A stretch of 64,000 nt of DNA, from assembly GCA_029964075.1 (NCBI GenBank), contig CM057129.1, positions 23,427,430 through 23,491,429 of the forward strand, given 5' to 3'. The notes under the pieces were generated by a model. It was not told where the DNA came from, made no database searches, and saw only the letters and a list, made by a program, of their open reading frames with translations. The stretch comes from Patiria pectinifera (Eukaryota; Echinodermata; Asteroidea; Valvatida; Asterinidae). Position 1 is the stretch's first letter, and every line of letters starts with the position of its first letter. Positions 1 to 11,700 of this stretch are shown piece after piece. The position numbers were made by a program, and so were the translations under genes.

Positions 1-322
1 AAAATAAGAACAGATAACAAATTTACATACGAAAAATGCAAAATTAAATCTAGTAAAAATATTCGCAATATTGTCAAGATGGCAGAAACAAAGAATAGTT
101 GAGCAAATAAATAAAAATTATAGTTTAAAAAACTTGTACGGTTGAAAATATAAGACAAACATTTAATCTACAAAAAAAGTTTACTAAAATAATTGAATTA
201 AAAAAAAACAGGTAAAGAGGGAAAGGAAGATAAAAATATATTTGTGTAAAATATCAAAAAAAGTAGAAGTTAATAACTCAAATGTTGCTCAGTGTCTGCA
301 TTATAAGTCTTCATGGACTATG

Positions 323-1245
323 GTAGTCTTAATTCAAGACTGGATTGGGTTTTTTATTGCCTTATTACAGCCCGTCCCTGAAAAGCATCCTGAAGCTGCT
401 GTGGCAGTCTTGGGAATATTGACAGCGTTACCCAGGAAATTCCGAGCATACAGGTACCAAACGTGTGTGCATTAGCTTTAATGCAGCGTGCGTGAGGTAT
501 GCTTGGAGTTTCTTGGGAAACACTGTTTCAGGATCTTTTTGATAGCAAACTGTGCCTCTGTGGTAGCCTAGGTTAGACGATGTCTTCATTGCCTCACTGC
601 CTTGCGACTGACGTCCAGGGTATTAATTCTACTATCATAGCGAAACATATTATAACACTTTTTTCCCCCAATATTTTTACCTGATGGAGAAAGCTGAAAT
701 TTTGTTTACATGTTCTTTGTGTGCGGAATTATGCATCCGCTTGGTTTAGAAAAGGTAAATATGTCATTGGGCGATGTCTTTACCGAAAGTAACCGCAGAT
801 CCAAGCTTTCGTCTAAGACATTCTATGAACTCCCCATGTGAAGGCTGACACGTACCGGGAGGTGCAACACGTTATAGGCCTGCTACAGTGTATGCCATGT
901 GTATGCGGAATGTGCATGCACGCCTGCGCGTAAGTCTTCACACGACATGTTCGTACTGAGGATGTTTTCGACGAAAGTGTGGATCTGCGGTTTATTTTGG
1001 TAAACACGTCGCTCAAGGACATCTTTACCTTTTCTTAACCAAGGAAGTAAACGAAATTTTAGCTTCTTCCATCAGGTGAAAATATGAAAAAAATGTGTTA
1101 AATTTTTTTTTCGCTATACAGCAGACGTTCATACCCTGGACTCCGTCGCGTGTCACAACTGACGTGTGTGGCAGCTTTATTGCGCTTGTCAGGGACCGGC
1201 TGTGTAAAGGAAATAAACCTATTTCTAGTCTTGAACAAAGACTAC
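323..1245. repeat. Long-arm foldback (inverted-repeat) element
   Basis: The left part (323 to about 815) and the right part (about 975-1245) are imperfect reverse complements. Matching landmarks are GGTAGTCTT against AAAGACTAC at the tips, the GTCCAGGGTAT stretch (612) against ATACCCTGGACTC (1132), TTTACCTGATGGA against TCCATCAGGTGAAAA, and GAAAAGGTAAA (749) against its complement at 1024. The centre is a short GC-richer stretch. No coding capacity is seen. It has the shape of a non-autonomous DNA transposon. It is repeated in the right arm at about 36650-37600. Confidence 0.6.
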
Positions 1246-2134
1246 ATGTAGGTCTCTGATAGATCCTGTACAATGTTATAAACCACTGTTTTTAAAATAA
1301 ATTTATTTAAACAAAATCTTAACCACAGAAAAAAAATGTGTGCAGCCCTTAGAGTGCAAACATATATCCATTGCCATATAAAGTCATTTTTCATGTAATG
1401 TACAATGTCCTTTTGTGTTGCGGAGTTTGATGAAAACCACCCCATATTTTTATGATCGATATTCTGTCAATACTTACAAGCTGACTGAGATGATGCAATG
1501 GAAACAAACAAAAATAAATAAATTTGGCTGGATAATCTGTCAAGTAAAAGCTTACTTAGGTGATGCAAGAGAAATAACAAAATATACAAATTTGCCTTGC
1601 TGCGTACATGTTTACTTAGTTCTAGTCATGTGTTAAAATTGTTTGTTCACAACACGTTGTATGTTTACTCTGATCCATCAGCGTATCTGGGTCAGTTACT
1701 GTACGTTGACTTTCTGATATAGTACCAAATCATGTGATACTTGTAATTCACCAGGCTTTATTGAATGATTTCAACAATGAAATGTAAACACAATGGCTTC
1801 ATCCAGTCTTGAATTTTAAACTCCTTCTGTTTAATTTTTTGTTTGTTTCCCAGTGCCCCCCAGTGCCCACGCAGTGCCCCCCAACCCCCAAAAAAACTAA
1901 ACCTGAAATTTGCTGCTTGCCAGGAAGTCTCTTTTTAAAGTATCATTTTGAGTAAATCAAGAAGAGGAATGTACATGTAGGTAGATGACTGCTTTTCCCT
2001 GTTGTTGGGTCCGCCCTTGGTGCCCCCTCATAACATGCTGGTGCCCCTTCCCCCCTCCCACTGAAAAAAACAACAACACGCTCGCTACGCCACTGCATTG
2101 CATACAAAGATATTGACAAATTGGAAAAAACGCC

Positions 2135-2215
2135 AACATAGGGCTGGATAGCTCAGTTGAAAGAGAACACTATGGTTTTATTCCCACTCCAGCCTCCTGT
2201 CAGTTTCTTTGTTCA
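2135..2215 (+). repeat. tRNA-headed short repeat (GGGCTGGATAGCTCAG family), degenerate
   Basis: AGGGCTGGATAGCTCAGTTG resembles a tRNA 5' half with a Pol III A-box. The B-box region is degenerate here. Related copies lie at 21109-21200, 42440-42540, 44444-44545 and 58347-58440, and in the right arm at 35640-35730. Confidence 0.5.
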
Positions 2216-4849
2216 AAGAGAGTAGTGGGTCACTGTTTGTGATGACAAACACAAAATGTGCCCTTGGACAGGATTGCTTATCTGGAGTCTCATGACTTGA
2301 TTTAATCCATTGTCAACTTGATGATAACAGCGCACATGACAAAGTTTCAAAGTGTTCCTGTCATTCCTTGGCCATTGAAGCGTAAATTTATCAATAAACT
2401 CACAACGACATCCTGTTTTGTGTGGTGACAGCTTGTGATTATGCAGTATCATTGTGTGGCGAGACGCTTTGGCTTAGGAATAAAAAAATAGGTTACTCGT
2501 TTTCCAGAATCATTCCTACTGCACTGCAATCAATCTTCTTTAAGAAAACAGGTGGTTTTTGTATTTTTTACTGTATATTGTTTCACAAGTACACCACAAA
2601 GTCGACTATAGTCACAAGTACAAAAATGACAAGTCAGTTCATAAGTAAACAACATTAGCAAACATCAAAAAACAAAACTATCATTTTTATATGAAATACC
2701 TTACTTGACTGTAAGTGAATAATAGTCTCAAGCATCCTGTGAAACCATGGCACCTGGTTTGCTGTCACTTTCAAGAAAAGTGGAAGTTTTGTATCAATTT
2801 TCAACAACGGTCGGCCGACCATCATTGGAAAAAAACCCAACTATTTTTCAAGTACTGTCCCCAATTTACCAAATTTAGTTAGTCCACATTTTGTTTGCAA
2901 TTGGTAATTCGCCTGACATCTGTAAATTGCTCCGTTTCATCTTAAGTAGGGTCAGGGAACCAGACTACAAGAACAGCATTTTTCCTTGATTTTCCAGCAT
3001 TTTTGAACAAACAAACCTTAAATAGATCAGTGTAAATAGTAATAATATTTGCTATAACATACTAACCCCCAAACCTATCCATTTCTGAAAATTACAGAAA
3101 TCACAAGTACCGGTATAGGGGATGAGCTACATACATGTATGTACATTTCGTGTGTATAACAACAGAACGGTTTTTGTGTTTTAAATTTCATGAATGCCAT
3201 TACAAATCGAAAAATACTGTACAAAGTTTTGTGTGGTTTGGAGTTTCCTCTTTTTTTTCTAAATTCCTAGTTGCTTTTTGTCATAATAAATGTGAATATG
3301 TTGTGAATTGACTTGGGACTGGATGAGTTGTGATTAACTTTCAATGGCTTGTGATGCTATAAAACGCTGGAGACTCAGTAAGTAGCGGTAATAGTGTTGG
3401 GTGGATCTGACAGGTATCAGGTTCTGCCCGAGTCCAACATGAGAAGCGGAGCTGCGAGTTCCTTTCAAGAACCGGGTACCCACTAAGCTCAGTTCCAGCT
3501 CTAAAAGAATCAGTGTCAGAATGAATTACCCATTCTCTGTACACAAACCCCGGAGCTTAGAACCAGCTCAATAAATAAGGCTGGGAGCAGTCACTGCAGC
3601 CAGTCAAAACATTGGAGAGGGAAAAACCACACACACTCACACACAGAGACAAACCACAGGACCGAGCCGTTCGCGGCCACGAGTCATAGAGTCATAGACC
3701 GGTTTTTTTTTTTTACCCTGGTTGGGGACTTCGGTTGAACTTGAGTGGAAATAAAAATCGGCCCTATACATCTGTACAGGTGATGATTCCTGACCTCGTT
3801 CAAATTATACATTTTGCTGGTCTACCAAGTTTGCCTGCATGTGTCCGAAGTATATTCAGAACCAGTGTGTAGTATTTGTTGGCTGGAACAATGCACATAT
3901 ATAACTGTGCATCTTCAAGGCCCGATCCAAAACACAATTATTTTTTTTTGGGGGGGGGGGCAAAACCTTTTTTTGTTCTCGGAAAATGCGGGTCCAAACA
4001 TTTTCTGCCCCATATTTAATATGAAAAGCAAGGGGAGGGGGCACTATGTATTACTTTTGTTGAGTTTTGTGGGTGATGTACCGGTAGCAGTGGCTGCCTT
4101 TTTGGCTACATCACTTAAAAATAAAAAGAAGGAAAAAAAAAGGTTTTTGTTTTGTTTGGGGGAGCATGGCCCCATTGGCCCCCCTCCCTCTCCCTCCCCC
4201 CCCCCCCTCCACCATCCGCAGTTGGGAAGTATAGCCTAGTGCAGTGAATCCACACAGTCGAAGATCGTCGGGGTGAATAGACTTTTATTACATGTCGACA
4301 ATACCATATATTAAAACCACAGAGCATGAACTTCACAAGTTGACACTGTTTATACTTTTTACATGCAATTTCAATTGTAGTTTTTATGTGTTTTTTTTCC
4401 ATTGCATTCCCTGGGAGCTGGTTCAACCGGCTGGAACTGCCCAACAAAATCTGTTCCAATTACATTATTCATGAGATGGAATTTGCATCGGGGTGATGTA
4501 ATTTGAGACTCATGAAATTTGAGATGCATTTGATGGTGTGTGTCACATGAAGGATGTGACGTCACACTTTCCCTGGCAGGAAAGTGGTACCGAGTACCTG
4601 CAAAGAGAGCTTATACCATTGCTTCTTCAGTTTATTTCTACTGTGCGCTCGTACAAGCCAGGATCTAGTGTCAAAACAAGACCGTCAAGTGTCCTATTGA
4701 TGCACATTTACAGTGTTTTTTAATCTGGTGTCAAAAACCACTGTTTCTTCACGTGCATGAAGTGGCACAGAAAGCTGTGCCTTTGGTTGCTGGAATCATG
4801 AAAAAGGAGAAACGCAAGATGCGGTAAGAGGAAGCAGATTTGTGCTGGC

Positions 4850-5050
4850 CCCAGAGGGCTAACCTTGTGTCCTTTTTGTAGCTATCTCATTGGCCGACTG
4901 ACTGACTGGATGTGGGTCGGTGAAGAGAACCGGGCAGTGCTGTTGTATAGGATTACCACGTAACACCAATAAATGGGCTAAATCCGGCCCATCGGGTAGA
5001 CCAGAAGCATGGAAAGATGTCCAGTGAATAGCCATTCTGAATCTATTAAA
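4850..5050. repeat. Dispersed repeat with GACTGACTG run
   Basis: A stretch containing CTGACTGACTGGATG, GAAGAGAACCGGGCAGTGC, TAGGATTACC and a terminal AATAGCCATTCTGAAT. It recurs at 9600-9825 and, in the opposite sense, around 13735-13835. The right arm carries its allelic copies (28245-28460 and 32815-33000). It is a SINE-like or low-copy interspersed repeat without coding capacity. Confidence 0.55.
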
Positions 5051-5216
5051 TGTTGTACTCTCTGCCTTTGACTGGTCTAAGGTTTGCCAGGCTCGCCTAT
5101 TCTTGTTTTCACCCGACTGGGATGATTGACGTTGCCGTTCACACCTTTTTCCATCATTTATGTGCATACAAGCTGTTTGTATAATTGCATTTCACCCCCT
5201 CCAGCTTCTATTCCTA

Positions 5217-5593
5217 ACCTTCCAAAATCCTCTTTGCAAAATGGAGGATTTTGCAGGATTGCGGCTCTGTTGCAAAACTGTGTGGCTGATTATGAAGGAT
5301 GCACTTTGTCAAGGTCTTGGGCTGGATCATGTGATGTTTATTCTCAGCCGTGCATAAATTTAAGTCTGGATTATACTTGAGATCCTCAGCACTGCTCCAG
5401 GATGTCACTGGCTCTGCCTCAACATATTGACAGTGATTGCTGGAGGAGTTTGCAGGATTGAGGCAGTGGTCATCCCTCCAAGGATCCCTCCAAGAAATAA
5501 TGGAGCATTTGTATGCAAAAACGTGGAGGCAGTTGGAAGATTTTGCAGGATTGAGGTTGCATCCTAGCAAAAATGTTTAAGGAGTTAGGGTTT
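5217..5593. repeat. Element with CCTCAATCCTGCAAAATCC motif and GTTAGGG end
   Basis: The right end reads GGAGTTAGGG followed by TTTAAA. Internally it carries GATTTTGCAGGATTGAGG repeats. It is the reverse-orientation relative of the element at 15208-15600 and is present in the right arm at about 32193-32580. The left end is poorly defined. Confidence 0.55.
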
Positions 5594-5708
5594 AAAAGAA
5601 GAATGTTATATTTTGTTGCTTTTTATTTATTGAGATATTCTTCTTGTTGTTTTTGTTCAGCAGAAAAACTAAGTTTCGCACTACCTTAAAACTACAGTTG
5701 CTCGAGCC

Positions 5709-5751
5709 GAACGTGCCTGAAACTGCTCCCTCCCCTGAAACTGCTCCCTCC
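5709..5751 (+). repeat. Tandem 18-bp duplication just upstream of the MFSD12 start codon
   Basis: GAAACTGCTCCCTCCCCT occurs twice, head to tail, ending a few bases before the ATG at 5758. The same doubled unit is present in the right arm (32036-32075), so it predates the split between the arms. It lies in the presumed 5'UTR. Any regulatory effect is unknown. Confidence 0.6.
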
Positions 5752-5757
5752 CCAAAA

Positions 5758-8700
5758 ATGGCGGAGGATGGAAAGACTCCAGCGTCGTTACGAGAAAGGA
5801 GGAAAACCATCACAGCGCCGGATGCTCCGTTTCTTCTGAGCTTCCCCCGCCGATTTGCCTACGGCGTCGGCCATGTTCTCAATGATCTGTGTGCCTCCAT
5901 GTGGTTCAGCTATCTTCTTGTCTTTTACCATAAAGTCCTATCCTTCAAGTAAGTATTTGAATATAAGTGAGAATTTAATTTTGGTTAGGCCCTAACCCTA
6001 ACCCCCTAGGCCCTTGTTGCTTACAACCATCCTCAATCCTCCAAAAATTTTCAACTCCGCCTAAATTTTTCAAAATTGTCAGACAGTCCTGCCTCAAAAT
6101 GCATTCATCCTCAATCCTCCAAAATCATCCTCATCCCAAAACTTTGCACTCGTGTTTAAATGAAGGATAACCAACGCCAAATCCTTCAAAATCATCAGAC
6201 AGTCCTGCCTCAAAATGCATTCATCCTCAATCCTCCAAAATCCTCTTGTGCTTCATTCACCATTCATCCTCAATCCTCCAAAATCCTCATGTGCTTCAAT
6301 CACCATTCATCCTCAATCCTCCAGAATCCTCATTTGATTCAATCACCATTCATCCTCAATCCTCTAGAATCCTCCAAACCGCCAGGAGGATTTTGGAGGA
6401 GTGAGGTGGGTTAGGGTTAGCTAAAGCAAGTTTTTTTGTTAAATAATAGAGTTGATAACTTTGATAAGTTTTGTTTTTTTATTCCCCGCAAACATGACAA
6501 AGAAAAAAAATCAAAACATAAATCAAAGAAAACTGTGAGTTTTGGGAAAATTTTGCCCCCAAGAAATGAACTGTTGTGTTAAGCCAAATGCATTTCCTTT
6601 AGTTTTTGAACTTTGCACTGTTGACTATGCAGACAATCTAAAAGGCATTGTTTTTATTTGGCCATTATCGTGGATTCAGAGTTCAAACAAAAAAGTCACG
6701 TCGGGAGAAATTTTTTCTTTCCCGACTTCTGTTTGCCACCAAGTATTTGACCTGAACATCAGATTCAGAAGCCACATAGTCAAAAAATTTGTTTAAATAT
6801 TCTGAACACTTGATGATAAAAAATTGGAAACGATTTCATTTATTCATTTCCTAAGCAAAAAGCAGTTGGGCATGTTCCAGGCCTTGTTGAAAAGTCAAAG
6901 TTTGAAAAAAAAAAAAAATTATATAATTTATATGGAAAAAACAGGTTTGTGCCTTGTAATGCTGATACCTGAAACCAGCAGGATATGATCTAGGATGTCA
7001 GACAGAGGAAATAGGATACCAGATCTTGTCACATGATAATACCTGAGATCAAATAGAACAAACACCAAATGGAACTTTCTGTACGATCTAGTCAATCAAA
7101 GAGGGAATGTGGTTTATGACTTGTGACCCACAACTTGGACCATGATAAACATGGTATCTGACTGGGAGTAAAAGTGAGTGTTAATTGTTGTCAATCAGAG
7201 CAGGAAATGAAGACTTTTTGTTCTGTATGTTCTCTGTAACAACACTCACTTAGGGGAGTGTGTGGCCTAGTGGTTAGGGCTCGTGACTCATGATCAGAGG
7301 GTCCGGGGTTCGAATCCAGCCGCTGGCCATATATTGTGTCCTTGGGCAAGGCAATTCACCCCCACTTGCCCCTCTCCACCCAGGAGTATAAATGGGTACC
7401 GGCATTAGCTGGGGAGTAACCTGCGATGGACTGGCATCCCATTCAGGGGGAGTAGAAATATTCTCAGTCGTTTCATGCCAAGGAAACTGGAGATAAACAC
7501 TGGCCTGATGAGCCACATTGGCTCGGGACAGACTTTACTACTACTACTATTGAAAAAACTATGTTCTCTGTTATGAATTTATCAAACTTCACCTTTTGAA
7601 GTTGAAAATGACTAGAATTGCTGTAAACTGCTTACTGACTGGATCGACCAGAAATACACTAGTAAAAAAAAAATTAAGAGGGGCGTTTCGATTTTAAAAA
7701 GTTGCTAGATTTATTTGGATTTAGCAGGATGCCTTATAAAGGAAAAATATGAAGGGAGTTGGAAGTAACCCTTAACCGAGAGCCTTCAAAATCTCTCAGC
7801 TTTAGAAGATTCTGTAGGATTTAGGAAGGCATATTCTGACATACGTGTATTTATACTTCATCTGGGGTTTATTTTCTTGGTACTTGGTAGAAAATCCTCC
7901 TAAATATCCCGCTAGGGAGATTAACAAGGAGGCCTCCAGAAGAGTGAATCAAATTATAATTTGAACGGCTTATCACATTGTTGTTGCCTATGGGCTCCGT
8001 GCACGTATCCCATCAACGGCCCGAAAAGGAGAGTTGGGGTTGACCTAGACTTGTTCCTGACCCATCCACTGCGTATTTCATATGTATCCAAAGTTATGAC
8101 TCAGAGACCATCGCAAGTTGAATTCGAATGTATTCGTACGCCGACGATGCCTGATGCTCACGCGGCCTGGAGACGCGATGGCTATAACTTTTGCACATTC
8201 AGGAAGTTGTACGTACTTCACGCGCGAACCAGTACAGTACAGTACGCATACGCTGTGTGTCCTGTCCAAGGAGCTCTCGATCAAAAGAGGTAAAAATGCG
8301 CCCTCTTTTGTTGGCGCACGGAGCCCATAGTTGTCACTTAAAGCAGCTGGCGAGAAAGAATCACGATATAAAAGATTGTTCAATACCTTGATGGTTCTTG
8401 GCAAGAACGAGTTTTCAAATGTTGATGTTGAGATATATGGGTTAACTCAAATTGTCCCTTTAAAGTTTAAGTACAAGTTTCAAAATCCTGTTTCCATACT
8501 TCCCCTCCTTACAGCAAGGATATTCTTCATAACTTGATTTACGCCAAATTTTTGAAGTTGACAAAACCTCTCCCTTTTTGTCATAAAACGTTTCCCTTAT
8601 AAACTGTCAGTTGAAGTAAATAGTCAGATGTGACCCTGTACGTCTGACCTTGTTGTCTAGCAACCAAGTCAAAATCCAGTTACCTGGAACAGAGCCAGCT

Positions 8701-11700
8701 GAATTCTACACCAGACCTTTCACCTGTGTTTTCAGGGAAACTATTGTGGAAGGTCAAACGAAACAGATGCTTTTATCCTTGAACACGTAGTTGGTGTACA
8801 TCACAAGCAAAAATTAATAAATTGTACACGAAATGCGGTGAAAGTCTTTGCCAATTTTGCATTGACATAATGTGGCCAATAATTAGAAACCCATGCAATT
8901 AATGAGAACTTTTTATAAAGGCATGATAGATCTCCATGGTGTTTGGGACACACATCAAATTGAAGCTTATTTCAACATCTTTCATTTGCTGTTGAATTTT
9001 TTGGGGTTACCCCTTGACTTTTAGGAGAAAATTCCATCCAAAATTGATCACCCTTGAAGTAGTCCTGAAGCCCATCATCATTTTGAAAAAAAATGATGCC
9101 TGTGCTCCATTGCAATTTTAGGCCCCAATTTCACCCGAAGTTCACAGAAATACGAGCTCACAGTCACGTTCACGGCATCCGCCTTTCTTTTTTACAAACC
9201 CCAAAGTTCATGGCCGGCCCACAAAATATTCTGATAGAAAAAAGAAATTGAGGGTATGCAAATCATGATATGGCCGGCGCAGGCAATTTCGGGCCTATTT
9301 ACTGGCCTGCAACCTGGGGCTCGATGCCCCTGAAAAATTGTAAGAATGTGGCTTGGGTTCCTGTTAAGTTGTGAATTTTGTAGGATTCCGGAGGGTTTCT
9401 CGCAACAATTTTTAAGGGGTTAGGGTTCATCAAGATGCGTCTAACCTCTATGAGAGATCAAAGAATGTTTTTAAAAATTTTGAAAACGATTTCAGTTTTT
9501 TGCTGGTCCCAGAGTGCCTGTCTAGTGTAGTGTGGAATATTCGAATATTAGAATTATCGATCAATGTCAATTTGAGTCAATTATTCAAATTGACTCGGCC
9601 CTAGCCTAGTGTCCTCTTTGTACAGATGATCTCACTGACTGACTTACTGACTGACTATCACTTCTGACGTAGACTGCATGGTTGTAGGCTGGTGAAGAGG
9701 GCCGGGCAGTGCTATTGTGTAGGATTACCCTGTATACCAATGAAAGTGCTAAATCAAGTTCATTGTGCAGACCAGATGTATAAAAATATTTCAAGTGAAT
9801 AGCCATTTTGAATAAACTGAATAGAACTATGTGCGCGCTGCACAGCCAAGTGGCGTCCTTCTTCCTATCTTTATTGTCAGTTGTGACTTACCTTTTCTAG
9901 ACTTGTCTAGTCTCGTGTTTTGTTAATTTTGTAAACTTTTTTTCTCCTCTGTCAAAAACAAGTAATGTGAATGCAGGTTACATGATGCTGATTGGGCAAG
10001 TCAGTGATGCCCTGTGCACGCCCCTGATTGGCTACGAGTCTGACAAATCGCTGGGCTGTCGCTATGGCAAACGGAAAACCTGGCATCTCTTAGGTAAGTC
10101 TCCAGTCACAGACGAGTGATTATGCAATTCATTATTGTTTTCAAGGGAAAAACTTTGCTGGCCAGTACAAAAAAAAACAAGACGACAAAAAAAATCAGTG
10201 CAACTCCGAAAAACTACATTTGGTCACTTTTGTGGTTATGGAAAACATCCATTTTGCTTCAATTAATGATGGAAATAATAAAAAATATATCTGTTCATCA
10301 TTTTCAGTTTATTTTCCAATATGAGGGGAAACACAACATATAATATGAGTTGTCTTGTGGTCAACCTTTTCATAAGTAGATATTTAGTTTGTGCAACCAG
10401 TTTGGATTATTAAAAACTGAAAATGCGGTTTAGTGATGATGCTGGTTGATAGTTTAAATTCAAGTCGTCAGAGTTGAAATTCACAAAATTGTGCAAAAAA
10501 ATTCCTTTTTGAAAGTGTCCTTAATTAGAGCTCTACCTTTCAAGGGAATAAATATGTGCTTTGCCGGTATTAAACAAGTGCATGTACACATGTACATGTA
10601 CCCCTACCTGGCTAGGGGCCTGGACAGGGACAATGGCCCTCGCCTTTTGCGAAACACCTCTCTAGCTATTTGGGTATGGTATGTGCCTCGCGCAGGTAGT
10701 ACTAAAAAATCTCCTTATATGGAGTACGCACGATGTATACAGGCTTTTCCTAGAATTGCTTGCTCCGGATTTGGCCACATGCCCCGGCCACATGCCCCAG
10801 CCACATTTTTCACAGTGCTCGTGGCCGAGGTTGACTAAGCTGCCCTGGTCACCTGACTAAAAGTCACAATCTAATTGGTCAAAGCGCACTGTTTGATTGA
10901 CGGCCATTGACGGCCGCTGTGCATGTTTTATACTGGGTTTGATGAAAGTGTAAAATGAGCTCAGCCTTGTCTAATTTTCAAACCGTCCACCAACAGGCAC
11001 AATCTGCGTCATGAGCAGTTTCGTCTTCATCTTCAGTCCCGTCATCGCCACAGAGCATGCCAGCCAGTGGGCGGAGCTGCTGTACTTCGCTCCGTTCATC
11101 GTCATCTTCCAGTTTGGTTGGGCGTCCACTCAGATCTCGCACCTGTCTCTCATCCCTGAACTGACCAATGTGGCTGCTGAGAGGGTGGCCCTTAATGCCA
11201 TTAGGTAATTCCTGTGTGATGGTCACAAATAGTCCCTATACTTCGTGTTTTTACTCGGACATAGCCTTGGTCAGTTGTCCGCAAACAACAGTAGCTATGC
11301 ACTGGCATGTACTGCACGAAATGCGAACAGCGACGTAGCGAAGGCTACAATATGCAAATCAGCCGGCGCTGAATGAACACCTTGGAACATTCGTGAGCCT
11401 TGGCTTGTGTCTTCTTAATTTTGTCGCTGGATTTCCAACGACGACCCCATATGAGAATAAAGAGGAGATTATTATTCAGTACTTGGTCGTGGAGGCTCAT
11501 TTTTTACATGGACAGAGAGCTAGATAGTGTGGCTACATTCTCCAACAAGTTTGGAGCGTGTGGACCAACTATAACTTCACTATATATATCCAGGGACAAA
11601 ATAACGATAATTGCCCGAAAAAGATAGGTCATGGCCCACAGATGTTCCACGGCATTCTTTCAGCCTCGTCTGATTTGCATATCGTTGCCCTAGTCACTTT

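Noticed and set aside
3814-4239. 141-codon open frame
   Set aside because: It runs through G, C, T and A homopolymers and CCCTCC runs, starts at a non-ATG codon, and has lysine and proline runs typical of low-complexity DNA.
6160-6414. 84-codon open frame, present in both arms
   Set aside because: It is a translation of the 43-bp minisatellite (repeating FILNPPKS-like words); conservation in the other arm reflects allelism, not selection.
5992-6420. Interstitial telomere repeat (TTAGGG)n
   Set aside because: Only two units occur at each edge, in opposite orientations, always as the ends of a repeat element and mostly next to TTAA-like tetramers. This fits inverted transposon ends better than telomere remnants.
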